Position numbers and translations under genes: made by a program
Notes under the pieces: generated by a model
Databases searched by the model: none
Told to the model about the DNA's origin: nothing
Seen by the model: the letters and a program-made list of their open reading frames with translations, nothing else
Origin: Paractinoplanes brasiliensis
Lineage (GTDB): Bacteria > Actinomycetota > Actinomycetes > Mycobacteriales > Micromonosporaceae
Direction of reading: 5' to 3'
Assembly: GCF_004362215.1 (NCBI RefSeq)
Contig: NZ_SNWR01000001.1
Location: 1,488,001 to 1,552,000 of the forward strand
DNA: 64,000 nucleotides
Shown: positions 9,664-17,339 of the stretch, piece after piece
How the letters are laid out: each line of letters opens with the position of its first letter
Position numbering within the stretch: position 1 is the stretch's first letter

Positions 9664-10665
9664 TCAGACCTGGGAGTCCGCCAGTTCTCGCCGGCGGTCG
9701 CGGGAGGACTTGACCAGGCTGGCCACCGTGGCGATGCCCAGCGTGCCGATGATGACCAGCAGGGAGAGCCAGATCGGGATCTCGGGGGCCCAGTGGACGC
9801 CGTGGCCGCCGTTGATGAAGTCGACGTTGTTGGTGTGCAGCGCCTCGAGGAAGAGCTTCACGCCGATGAAGGCGAGCACCGCCGCGAGGCCGTAGTTGAG
9901 GTAGACCAGGCGTTCGAGCAGGCCGCCCAGCAGGAAGAACAGCTGCCGCAGGCCCATCAGCGCGAACACGTTGGCCGTGAAGACCAGGTACGGCTCCTTG
10001 GTGATGCCGAAGATCGCCGGGATCGAGTCGAGCGCGAACAGCAGATCCGTCGTGCCGATCGCGATCATCACGATGAGCAGCGGCGTGAACAGGCGCTTGC
10101 CGGTCTCGGTGACCACGGTCATGCGGCCCGTGTCGAACGACGACGACACCGGCAGGGCACGCTTGGCCCACCGGATCAGGATGTTCTCCTTGAAGTCGTC
10201 CTCGTCGGTCTCACCCTCCTTGAGCAGGGTGATCGCGGTGTACACGAGGAACGCGCCGAAGATGTAGAACACCCAGGAGAACTGCGAGATCAGCGCGGCG
10301 CCGGCGGCGATGAACAGGCCTCGCATGACCAGGGCCAGCACGATGCCGATGAGCAGCACCTTCTGCTGGAACTGCCGCGGCACGGCGAATCGCGCCATGA
10401 TGATCATGAAGATGAAGAGGTTGTCGACGCTCAGCGAGTACTCGGTGAGCCAGCCGGTGTAGAACTCCGCGGCGGGCCCGGCTCCGGCGAAGAACCAGAG
10501 ACCACCGCCGAACGCCAGCGCGAGGGCGATGTAGAAGGCCACCCAGCTGCCCGATTCCTTCATCGAGGGCTCGTGCGGTCGCCGCCCGATGATCAGCAAG
10601 TCAATCGCGAGCACCACGACGACGGCAACCAGGGTGGCGATCCACACCCAGGCAGAGATGTTCAA
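9664..10665 (-). CDS. TerC family integral membrane protein (probable Mn2+ exporter)
   Basis: A 333-residue TerC/Alx family protein with 8-9 hydrophobic helices. The two signature acidic motifs are intact: LSVDNLFIF near residue 79 and LFALDSIPAIFG near residue 210, which are thought to line a metal path. Relatives include Alx and MeeF/MeeY, which export manganese, sometimes to load extracytoplasmic metalloenzymes. The long leader upstream contains a yybP-ykoY-type Mn2+ riboswitch, which supports manganese as substrate and gives the likely regulation. The gene is monocistronic and convergent with typA. Confidence 0.92.
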   Translation of the reverse strand: MNISAWVWIATLVAVVVVLAIDLLIIGRRPHEPSMKESGSWVAFYIALALAFGGGLWFFAGAGPAAEFYTGWLTEYSLSVDNLFIFMIIMARFAVPRQFQQKVLLIGIVLALVMRGLFIAAGAALISQFSWVFYIFGAFLVYTAITLLKEGETDEDDFKENILIRWAKRALPVSSSFDTGRMTVVTETGKRLFTPLLIVMIAIGTTDLLFALDSIPAIFGITKEPYLVFTANVFALMGLRQLFFLLGGLLERLVYLNYGLAAVLAFIGVKLFLEALHTNNVDFINGGHGVHWAPEIPIWLSLLVIIGTLGIATVASLVKSSRDRRRELADSQV

Positions 10666-10742
10666 CCAGGACCTCCGGCAGACACGGTTCGGCGCTGCGC
10701 CCGCACCGGGGGTTCACGGCGGGAGCAGCGTCGTGCGACTGT

Positions 10743-10856
10743 CGGAGGTCTCTTCCGCCGCCGTGCTGCTCAGTGGCGACCGCCGGCCCCGGGCGCGCCC
10801 TCAGGGGTGGGCGTTCCGTGTTGACGAGACCGGCACGGGGGAATACTCCCCTCCTA
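10743..10856 (-). promoter_or_regulatory. yybP-ykoY family Mn2+ riboswitch in the terC leader
   Basis: On the minus strand the leader begins with GGAGGGGAGTA and ends with AGAGACCTCC, which pair as the closing P1 helix (GGAGG with CCTCC). Just inside are GGTCTCGTCAACACGG on the 5' side and GGAAGAGACC on the 3' side, matching the conserved GTCGTCAA and AAGACC segments of the yybP-ykoY aptamer; a GC-rich variable arm lies between. The element ends about 77 bases before the terC start. In the known class Mn2+ binding turns on a downstream exporter gene, and TerC family genes are common targets. Identified by eye, not by covariance model. Confidence 0.8.
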
Positions 10857-10939
10857 CGGCAGCCATTGTGTCCTATCGACGGGCACAACGGCACAGCGCA
10901 GCGGCAAACCGTGTCGAGCGTCTCGGCCCGCCCCTGAGC

Positions 10940-10949
10940 TTCCTAGGAA
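10940..10949. promoter_or_regulatory. Palindrome TTCCTAGGAA upstream of monooxygenase-like gene
   Basis: A perfect 10-base palindrome 35 bases before the start at 10985, flanked by GAGCT and AGCTC half-sites. It is a possible operator or promoter element for the small monooxygenase-like gene; no regulator can be assigned. Confidence 0.3.
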
Positions 10950-10984
10950 CCTAGCTCGGGGAAATCTGTGGCAAGCTGCCCGGC

Positions 10985-11317
10985 ATGGTTCTTGAGGTTG
11001 CTCTTATCGACATCACGCCCGGTTCCGAGGACGCGTTCGCCGCCGCTTACCGGATGGCCCACCCGATCCTGGCGACCACGCCCGGTTGCCGTTCGGTGCG
11101 GATGACCCGCGGCATCGAGTCGGCGTCGCGGTTCGTGCTGCTGGTCGAGTGGGACGACGTCGAGGCGCACGAGAAGAACTTCCGCGCCACCGAGCGCTTC
11201 CAGCAGTGGCGCGGCTGGATCGGCCCGTACTTCGCCAATCCCCCGCTGGTCGAGCACTACTTCGACGTCCCGCCCGGCGAACGCCCCGGCCCCGACCACA
11301 ATTTCTTCACCGACTGA
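10985..11317 (+). CDS. Antibiotic biosynthesis monooxygenase (ABM) superfamily protein
   Basis: A 110-residue single-domain ABM protein with the ferredoxin-like fold. Visible features are the first strand (VLEVALIDITPGSEDAFAAAY), the central strand FVLLVEWDDVEAHEKNFR and the aromatic C-terminus LVEHYFDV. Members act as small oxygenases or haem- or quinone-binding proteins; no cofactor can be assigned here. It is monocistronic, following the divergent terC leader and preceding a convergent VOC gene. The ATG is the first in frame and sits in the sequence CGGCATGG with only a weak ribosome site. Confidence 0.82.
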   Translation: MVLEVALIDITPGSEDAFAAAYRMAHPILATTPGCRSVRMTRGIESASRFVLLVEWDDVEAHEKNFRATERFQQWRGWIGPYFANPPLVEHYFDVPPGERPGPDHNFFTD

Positions 11318-11357
11318 GCGCCGCAGGCCACCCGTGGCAGCGGCGGCGGGCGTCAGG

Positions 11358-12086
11358 TCAGTCGACCGCGGGATCTCCCTTGGTCAGGCAGTAGACGCCG
11401 CCCGCAGGGTCGCGGAAGGTTGACCAGTGCGGCCACTCCCCCAGAAACGTCGCGCCCAGGGACTCGTGCCAGCGGCGGCCGGCCGGGATGTCGGAGCACG
11501 AGACGTCGAGGTGGGCGGAGGCGGGCCTGTCCTCGCCGAGGCGTTGCAGCAGGAACCGTACGGGGATGGGTGGCTGCGGCTGCAGGCGTACGAACTCGTC
11601 GGCCCGCACCCCCTCGTCCAGGTCCCAGCCGGTCAGCGTCTGCCAGAAGCGCACCTCCTGGTCGTAGACCGCGGGCGCCAGGTCGAAGCAGAGCTGGTGG
11701 GGCCGCAGCGTCACGCCGTGCGGGCCGGCGTAAGGCCTCGGCCGCACGTGTTGATCACGCCAGGACGCTGTGCAGAACGGCAAGCCGGCCGGGGAGCGTA
11801 GCGTCTGCCAGTCGCCGTGGTCGGCCCGGACCGTGGCGCCCGCCGTCAACGCCCGGCCGTTGAAGTCGGCGAGGTCGTCGACCCAGAAGTCCGGATGATG
11901 TCCGCCAGGGCCCTCGCGTACGCCCTGGATCTCGAGCCAGTCGTCACCGGCCGCGGTGCGCAGCCGTACGAAGCCGGGGTCTTGCTGCGGGGCCGGCGTG
12001 GACCCGGTGACCGTCGCCCAGAACCGGACGGCCTCGTCGAGCTTGTCGGCCGGCCGGTCCAGAAAGGCATCAACCCAGCGAATCAT
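11358..12086 (-). CDS. VOC (glyoxalase/bleomycin-resistance) two-lobe protein
   Basis: A 242-residue protein with two VOC modules, about residues 1-120 and 125-240. Each has the paired beta-alpha-beta-beta-beta pattern: FWATVTGSTPAPQQDPGFVRLR, then QTLTGWDLDEG, AHLDVSCSDIPAGRRWHESLGA and FRDPAGGVYCLTKG. VOC proteins bind a metal and act as dioxygenases, isomerases or drug-binding proteins; substrate is unknown. The second lobe resembles actinobacterial glyoxalase-like proteins of no known role. The ATG at 12086 follows an AAGGCGG-like site. The upstream open frame is repeat-rich and looks non-coding. Confidence 0.85.
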   Translation of the reverse strand: MIRWVDAFLDRPADKLDEAVRFWATVTGSTPAPQQDPGFVRLRTAAGDDWLEIQGVREGPGGHHPDFWVDDLADFNGRALTAGATVRADHGDWQTLRSPAGLPFCTASWRDQHVRPRPYAGPHGVTLRPHQLCFDLAPAVYDQEVRFWQTLTGWDLDEGVRADEFVRLQPQPPIPVRFLLQRLGEDRPASAHLDVSCSDIPAGRRWHESLGATFLGEWPHWSTFRDPAGGVYCLTKGDPAVD

Positions 12087-12250
12087 CAGCACACCGCCTT
12101 CCCTGTGACATCGACCGGCATACCCGTACGGGGAAGCCTGATGCACCGCGCGCCCGAACAGCTCGCACCGGCCGCCGGCGGGAGCCCACACGCGCAGACG
12201 CCCCAAGCCGGCTGCCGGCAGCGAGCCCGCAAGCGCCCTCAGGCCCGCCG

Positions 12251-12332
12251 CTGACCGAGCAAGCCCGGCCCTCACGCCCCCCGACCGAGCAAGCCCGGCC
12301 CTCAAGCCCCCGCTGACCGAGCGAGCCCGGCC
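12251..12332. repeat. Short tandem repeat (about 30-32 bp, 3 copies) overlapping the GNAT 3' end
   Basis: Three near-identical copies of a unit beginning GACCGAGCAAGCCCGGCC, at about 12253, 12283 and 12315. The last copy encodes the C-terminal residues of the GNAT gene and the others lie beyond its stop, so the array probably moved or spread from the coding end. Confidence 0.7.
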
Positions 12333-13375
12333 GCCTGCATCGGGCGCTGGTAGCGGGCGCGCAAACCCCGCTGCTGGAAGCCGAGTCGTCGATAGAGCGC
12401 CGCCGCTCCGGGGTTGTTCACGTTGACGGTCAGCCAGGCGTGATCGACGCCGTCGGAGGTGCGCATGCGGATCAGCGACTCGGCGATCAGGGCCGCCGCC
12501 AGGCCGCGACGCCGGGCGAAGGGCACCACGCCGGCCTGCACGATCCAGCCCCGGGCGGCCACGACGAAGCCGGCGTCGCCCAGGTCGGGCAGTGTCGCGA
12601 GCAGCGAGCAGGAGGGCAGGAAGTCCTCGTCCTCCTCGTTCTCGGCGATCCACTCGCCGGCCGGGTCGGCGGGGAAGCCCGGCCTGTCCCGGAACGACGC
12701 GTGATACGTCGTGTGGAACCGCCGGGCGACGTCCGGCCCGTCCCAGGAAGAGATGGTCGCTCCGTCGGGCCAGACGGCGGGCGGCAGATCAAGGTCGTCG
12801 ATGCGCATGACGTCCTCGGCGAAGGTCCGCCGCAGCCCGCGCGACTCGAACAGCGCCGCAGCGTCGTCGGTCAACGTCTCCGACTCGACGGTCACAACGT
12901 CACCCGTCGCCGAGGACGAGTCCGACGCAGACGACGCAGACGACGCAGACGGAGACAAGGATGACGATGAGGCGGACGAGTCCGGCGCGGATGAGGCGGA
13001 TGAGGCGGATGAGGCGGATGAGGCGGACGAGGCGGACGCGGACGAGGCGGACGCGGACGAGGCGAGCGCCGATGAGGCCAGGGCGAGCCCTCGATCGAGC
13101 ACCTCGGCCCCGAGCCCACGGCCCCGCGCGTCCGGGTCTACCAGCCCGGTGAACGTCGGGCCCCTCCGGACCGCACCGGCGGCGAGCAGGGACCCGTCGC
13201 CGGAGCGCAGCCCGAACGCCGTCACCCCGTCACCCGCCCAGCGCCGCCCGAGGAACGCCGGATCGGTGGCGAGCGGCATGCCCCCGTCGGCCGCGTAGCA
13301 CCGCTCGGCCAGGGCGAGCAGCTCCGCGGGCATGCCGGTCAGCTCGGTCCACGTTGTCCCGCCGGTCGACGTCAT
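12302..13375 (-). CDS. GNAT family N-acetyltransferase with long Ser/Ala insertion
   Basis: A 357-residue protein with two acetyltransferase lobes. The first has an acetyl-CoA loop DPDARGRGLGAEVL (80-93), the second VPFARRRGLAAALIAESLIRM plus NVNNPGAAALYRRLGFQQRG, the usual GNAT end. The double-lobe layout recalls MshD-like enzymes, but the substrate is unknown. Residues 99-157 are almost pure Ser/Ala (SSASASSASASSASSASSASS), encoded by short tandem DNA repeats. They lie directly after the first acetyl-CoA-binding helix and probably form a disordered linker. The end of the gene lies inside a second small repeat array. Confidence 0.86.
   Translation of the reverse strand: MTSTGGTTWTELTGMPAELLALAERCYAADGGMPLATDPAFLGRRWAGDGVTAFGLRSGDGSLLAAGAVRRGPTFTGLVDPDARGRGLGAEVLDRGLALASSALASSASASSASASSASSASSASSASSAPDSSASSSSLSPSASSASSASDSSSATGDVVTVESETLTDDAAALFESRGLRRTFAEDVMRIDDLDLPPAVWPDGATISSWDGPDVARRFHTTYHASFRDRPGFPADPAGEWIAENEEDEDFLPSCSLLATLPDLGDAGFVVAARGWIVQAGVVPFARRRGLAAALIAESLIRMRTSDGVDHAWLTVNVNNPGAAALYRRLGFQQRGLRARYQRPMQAAGLARSAGA
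12905..13081. repeat. In-frame microsatellite-like repeat inside GNAT gene
   Basis: Plus-strand runs of GCGGATGAG and GCGGACGAG hexamers to nonamers, for example six consecutive GAGGCGGAT-type units near 12990-13030. On the coding (minus) strand they give the Ser/Ala tract at residues 99-157. Lengths divisible by three keep the frame open. Confidence 0.85.
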
Positions 13376-13411
13376 CCGGCCAGACTAGCCAGGGCCGGGG
13401 TGCGGCTCGAA

Positions 13412-15529
13412 CTATTTCACCCCCGCAGCGTCCATGCCCCGCAGCTCCTTCTTGAGCTCCGACATCTCGTCACGGATCCGGGCGGCCAGCTCGAACTGCA
13501 GCTCACGGGCAGCGCCCAGCATCTGCTCGTTGAGGTCCTGGATGAGCTGGGCCAGTTCGGCGCGGGCCATGCCCTTGGCGGCCGTGGCCCCGGACGCGCC
13601 GCGCCCCTTCGACCTGGTCTCGGGCACCGGCGCCTTGCCCCGGGAGATCTGCCGGCCACCGCCGCCGACCATCGGGTTGACCGTGGCGTCGGTGTCTTCC
13701 GCCTCGCGATAGATGTCGTCGAGGATGTCGTGGATCCGTTTGCGAAGAGCCTGCGGGGTGATGCCGTTGGCCTCGTTGTGCGCGATCTGCTTGGCCCGGC
13801 GCCGATCGGTCTCCTCGATGGCGTCCCGCATCGACGGGGTCATCTTGTCGGCGTACATGTGGACCTCGCCCGACACGTTACGAGCGGCGCGCCCGATCGT
13901 CTGGATCAGCGACCGGCCCGAGCGCAGGAAGCCCTCCTTGTCGGCGTCGAGGATCGCGACCAGCGACACCTCGGGCAGGTCGAGGCCCTCGCGCAGCAGG
14001 TTGATGCCGACGAGCACGTCGTAGTCGCCCTTGCGCAGCTCTTTCAGCAGCTCGACGCGGCGCAACGTGTCGACCTCGGAGTGCAGGTAGCGCACGCGGA
14101 TGCCGTTCTCGAGCAGGTAGTCCGTGAGGTCCTCGGCCATTTTCTTGGTCAGCGTCGTGACCAGGACCCGCTCGTCGCGCTCGGTGCGCAGCTTGATCTC
14201 GTGCATGAGGTCGTCGATCTGGCCCTTGGTCGGCTTCACGATCACCTGCGGGTCGACGAGGCCGGTCGGGCGGATCACCTGCTCGACGAACTCGCCCTGG
14301 GCCTGCTGCATCTCCCACGGGCCGGGGGTCGCCGACAGGAAGACCATCTGCCCGACCCGCTCGAGGAACTCGTCGAACCGCAGCGGGCGGTTGTCGGCCG
14401 CGCTGGGCAGGCGGAAACCGTGCTCGATGAGGATGCGCTTGCGGGACGCGTCCCCCTCGTACATGCCGCCGATCTGCGGGATCGTGACGTGGGACTCGTC
14501 GATGACCGTGATGTAGTCGTCGGGGAAGTAGTCGAGCAGGGTGAACGAGGGCTCGCCGGGCTGCCGGCCGTCCATGTGCATCGAGTAGTTCTCGATGCCG
14601 TTGCAGAAGCCGACCTGCCGCATCATCTCGACGTCGTACTGCGTACGCATGCGCAGGCGCTGGGCCTCGAGCAGCTTGCCCTGCCGCTCGAACTCGGCCA
14701 GCCGTTCCTCCAGCTCGGCCTCGATCTGCCGGATCGCCCGCTCCATCCGCTCGGGGCCGGCCACGTAGTGCGAGGCGGGGAAGATGACCAGCTGGTCGAC
14801 CTCGCGGACGATCTCGCCGGTCAGCGGGTGCAGGTAGTACAGCTTCTCGATCTCGTCGCCGAACAGCTCGATGCGGACCGCGAGCTCCTCGTACGCCGGG
14901 ATGATCTCGAGCGTGTCGCCGCGCACCCGGAACGTGCCGCGCTGGAAGGCCATGTCGTTGCGCGAGTACTGAATGTCGACCAGCCGGCGCAGCACCTGGT
15001 CACGGTCGACCTCGTCGCCGACTTTGACCTTGACCGAGCGATCGAGGTATTCCTGCGGGGTGCCCAGGCCGTAGATCGCGCTCACCGTGGCCACCACGAT
15101 CGTGTCGCGCCGGGTGAGCAGCGACATCGTGGCGGAGTGGCGGAGCCGCTCGACCTCCTCGTTGACCGACGAGTCCTTCTCGATGTAGGTGTCGGTCTGA
15201 GCGATGTAGGCCTCAGGCTGGTAGTAGTCGTAATAACTCACGAAGTACTCGACGGCGTTGTTGGGCAGCAGCTCGCGGAACTCCTTGGCGAGCTGGGCAC
15301 ACAACGTCTTGTTGGGCGCCAGCACGAGCGCGGGCCGCTGCAGCTTCTCGATCAGCCACGCGGTCGTCGCGCTCTTGCCCGTGCCGGTGGCGCCGAGCAG
15401 CACCGAGTGGCGGTCGCCCCGGCGGACCCGCCGGTCGAGCTCGGCGATGGCCGTCGGCTGGTCACCGGCCGGCTGGAATTCGCTGACGACCTCGAAGCGG
15501 CCGTCGAGTCGTGGGATGTCGAGCGCCAT
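13412..15529 (-). CDS. uvrB: UvrABC excision nuclease subunit B
   Basis: A 705-residue nucleotide excision repair helicase-like subunit that verifies damage handed over by UvrA and recruits UvrC. The Walker A box is GATGTGKS (46-53). The beta-hairpin that clamps DNA is YYDYYQPEAYI. DESH, SATPGPWE and the late motif QTIGRAARN are all present. The C-terminal UVR coiled coil, LIQDLNEQMLGAARELQFELAARIRDEM, is intact. An Ala/Gly/Lys-rich linker lies before it. The ATG at 15529 is chosen for its conserved MALDIPRLDGRF opening. It is monocistronic, and damage control is likely but no SOS box was confirmed. Confidence 0.97.
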   Translation of the reverse strand: MALDIPRLDGRFEVVSEFQPAGDQPTAIAELDRRVRRGDRHSVLLGATGTGKSATTAWLIEKLQRPALVLAPNKTLCAQLAKEFRELLPNNAVEYFVSYYDYYQPEAYIAQTDTYIEKDSSVNEEVERLRHSATMSLLTRRDTIVVATVSAIYGLGTPQEYLDRSVKVKVGDEVDRDQVLRRLVDIQYSRNDMAFQRGTFRVRGDTLEIIPAYEELAVRIELFGDEIEKLYYLHPLTGEIVREVDQLVIFPASHYVAGPERMERAIRQIEAELEERLAEFERQGKLLEAQRLRMRTQYDVEMMRQVGFCNGIENYSMHMDGRQPGEPSFTLLDYFPDDYITVIDESHVTIPQIGGMYEGDASRKRILIEHGFRLPSAADNRPLRFDEFLERVGQMVFLSATPGPWEMQQAQGEFVEQVIRPTGLVDPQVIVKPTKGQIDDLMHEIKLRTERDERVLVTTLTKKMAEDLTDYLLENGIRVRYLHSEVDTLRRVELLKELRKGDYDVLVGINLLREGLDLPEVSLVAILDADKEGFLRSGRSLIQTIGRAARNVSGEVHMYADKMTPSMRDAIEETDRRRAKQIAHNEANGITPQALRKRIHDILDDIYREAEDTDATVNPMVGGGGRQISRGKAPVPETRSKGRGASGATAAKGMARAELAQLIQDLNEQMLGAARELQFELAARIRDEMSELKKELRGMDAAGVK

Positions 15530-15876
15530 GGAAACCACCGTACGTCGAGGGTCTGACAAGTTTCGGCCGCCGCTTCCGGGCCCGCGTGCGATGGGTGCAC
15601 ATTCGGCCCCGTCCGGCGGCATTGTTAGGCGTTGCGGGGCGCGCCTACCCTGGTCGGGTAGGCCGCTCGCGGCGGTCGCCCGGCATCGAGAGGGATCATC
15701 AAAACGGTCCCCTCGACCGGCCCGTGGTTGTTGCGCCCCGGCTCACGGCGAGCGCACCCATTGGTGGTCGCGCCTTGCGCAGACCGGCCGCCGCGAGCGC
15801 CCTTCTCTCAACCCCACGATCACGGCCGGCATTCCGTACGCCTCGTCGCGCGCACCGAACCCCCGAGGGGCCCCGG
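15530..15876. other. Intergenic region upstream of uvrB
   Basis: A 347-base gap between the uvrB start and the coaE stop, both on the minus strand. It must hold the uvrB promoter. No convincing gene, tRNA, hairpin terminator or LexA-type palindrome was recognised by eye. Confidence 0.5.
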
Positions 15877-17061
15877 TCAGCCGTGTGGCTGCCAGCCGGT
15901 GGCTTCGGCCCACTTGTCGGCGGCCCACGCCTCCTGGTCGAACCAGGGTTCCTTGGCGTCGGCGTACGTGTATCGGTCGTGGTGTTCCGCCGCCCAGCGC
16001 ACCTTGGCCGCCGCGTAGGCGTCACGGGCCTCCGGAACGGCCCGCAGGTGGTCGCGCATGAGCAGGGCGAACCGCCACCCCGGGGAACCCGTCACGCGGA
16101 CGTGCAGGTTGACGACGCGGCCCGGGTCGGCGCCGCCGTGCAGGCGCTTGGGCCACGTCTTGCCGGGCATTCCGCGGGCGTTGTCGAACCACTCCCCGCT
16201 GCGCCGGGGGAAACCGGCCGCACCCAGCTGGCCGGCCAGCGCGTCGGCCTCGTCGAGCGTCCGCACGGCCAGCATCAGGTCGATGATGTCCTTGGCGGGC
16301 AGACCGGGCACGGCGGTCGAGCCGATGTGCGACACCGGATGCCCGGCGGGCAGCGTGTGCTCGATCCGCGCGATCAGGCGGGCGGCCTGCTCGGGCCAGC
16401 TCGAATCGGCGGCGGCGATGTGGAGCCGGCGGTCGGCCCGCGCGGAGCGGCCGGTGCGCAGATTCTCCTCGTACGGCCGGAGCCGCTCGCGGAACAGGCG
16501 GTCGATACGCGCGTCCAGGGCGTCGAGGGTGGCGTCGTTGGTCAGCACCACGTCGGCCGCGCGGCGGCGGTCGGCGTCGCCGGCCTGGGCGGCGATGCGG
16601 GCCTCGGCCTGCTCGGCGGTCATGCCGCGCGTCTCCACGAGCCGCCGGATGCGCTGCCCCCGGTCGGCTTCGACCACGATGACAAGGTGGTACGACGGGG
16701 CCAGCCCCGTCTCCACGAGCAGCGGGACATCGTTGACGACGATCGCGTCGGAGGGCGCGCATTGGATGAGTTCGGCTGTCCGAGCCCGTACGCGGGGATG
16801 AATGATCTTTTCAAGCGTGCGGCGGGCGGCGTCGTCGCCGAAGACCTGGGCTGCGAGCGCCGGCCGGTCGAGCTCGCCGCCGGCCGTGAGCACGCCCGCC
16901 CCGAACGTCGCGACGATCTCGGCCAGCCCGTCGGTGCCGCGGGCCACCACCTCGCGGGCCAGCACGTCGGCATCGATGATCACTGCTCCGCGCCGCGCCA
17001 GCCGTCGCGCCACCGCGCTCTTGCCGGCCCCGATGCCACCGGTCAGACCCACCTTCAACAC
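15877..17061 (-). CDS. coaE: Dephospho-CoA kinase fused to GrpB (UPF0157) domain
   Basis: A 394-residue two-domain protein. Residues 1-200 are dephospho-CoA kinase, which phosphorylates the 3' hydroxyl in the last step of coenzyme A synthesis: the P-loop GLTGGIGAGKS is at residues 5-15, with IIDADVLAREVV, NDVPLLVETG and RRLVETRGMT after it. Residues 215-390 are a GrpB/UPF0157 nucleotidyltransferase-like domain with HIGSTAVPGLPAKDIIDLML and NLHVRV. The same fusion is known in other actinobacteria, including mycobacteria, where the added domain may aid folding or regulation. The start GTG at 17061 is followed by LKVGLTGG as expected. It lies downstream of rpsA on the same strand. Confidence 0.95.
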   Translation of the reverse strand: MLKVGLTGGIGAGKSAVARRLARRGAVIIDADVLAREVVARGTDGLAEIVATFGAGVLTAGGELDRPALAAQVFGDDAARRTLEKIIHPRVRARTAELIQCAPSDAIVVNDVPLLVETGLAPSYHLVIVVEADRGQRIRRLVETRGMTAEQAEARIAAQAGDADRRRAADVVLTNDATLDALDARIDRLFRERLRPYEENLRTGRSARADRRLHIAAADSSWPEQAARLIARIEHTLPAGHPVSHIGSTAVPGLPAKDIIDLMLAVRTLDEADALAGQLGAAGFPRRSGEWFDNARGMPGKTWPKRLHGGADPGRVVNLHVRVTGSPGWRFALLMRDHLRAVPEARDAYAAAKVRWAAEHHDRYTYADAKEPWFDQEAWAADKWAEATGWQPHG

Positions 17062-17288
17062 CCGCCCAGTATTCCGGCCCGGGCACCCGAAAGCACAACC
17101 AGGCCCGGCGTCGGACAGGCCGGCTGGGTTGGGCGGCCCGCGGCGCGAGGCGGCCGTGGGGAGGAAGGCCGGCGGGGCAGGAACGCCCGCAGGGAGACAA
17201 GAGGACGGCGCGGGGAAGCGGACGGCGGGAGGAAGGTCAGCGCGAGGGAGGGGCGGGATCCATGGCGGCGGGTGATCCGGGAAAGGCG

Positions 17289-17320
17289 AAGGCCGCCCCG
17301 GCCTGAGCCGGGACGGCCTT
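17289..17320 (-). terminator. Hairpin terminator after rpsA
   Basis: Arms AAGGCCGCCCCGGC and GCCGGGACGGCCTT pair over 14 positions with one mismatch around a 4-base loop, CTGA. The hairpin starts about 20 bases downstream of the rpsA stop on the minus strand. It has a TT end but no long T-run. Confidence 0.7.
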
Positions 17321-17339
17321 CAGAAGACCAGAGCTGACC

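Noticed and set aside
13400..15556. 718-codon plus-strand open frame opposite uvrB
   Set aside because: It mirrors uvrB codon for codon and its product is an Asp/Val/Leu/Arg-rich shadow with no domain, typical of antisense frames in high-GC DNA.
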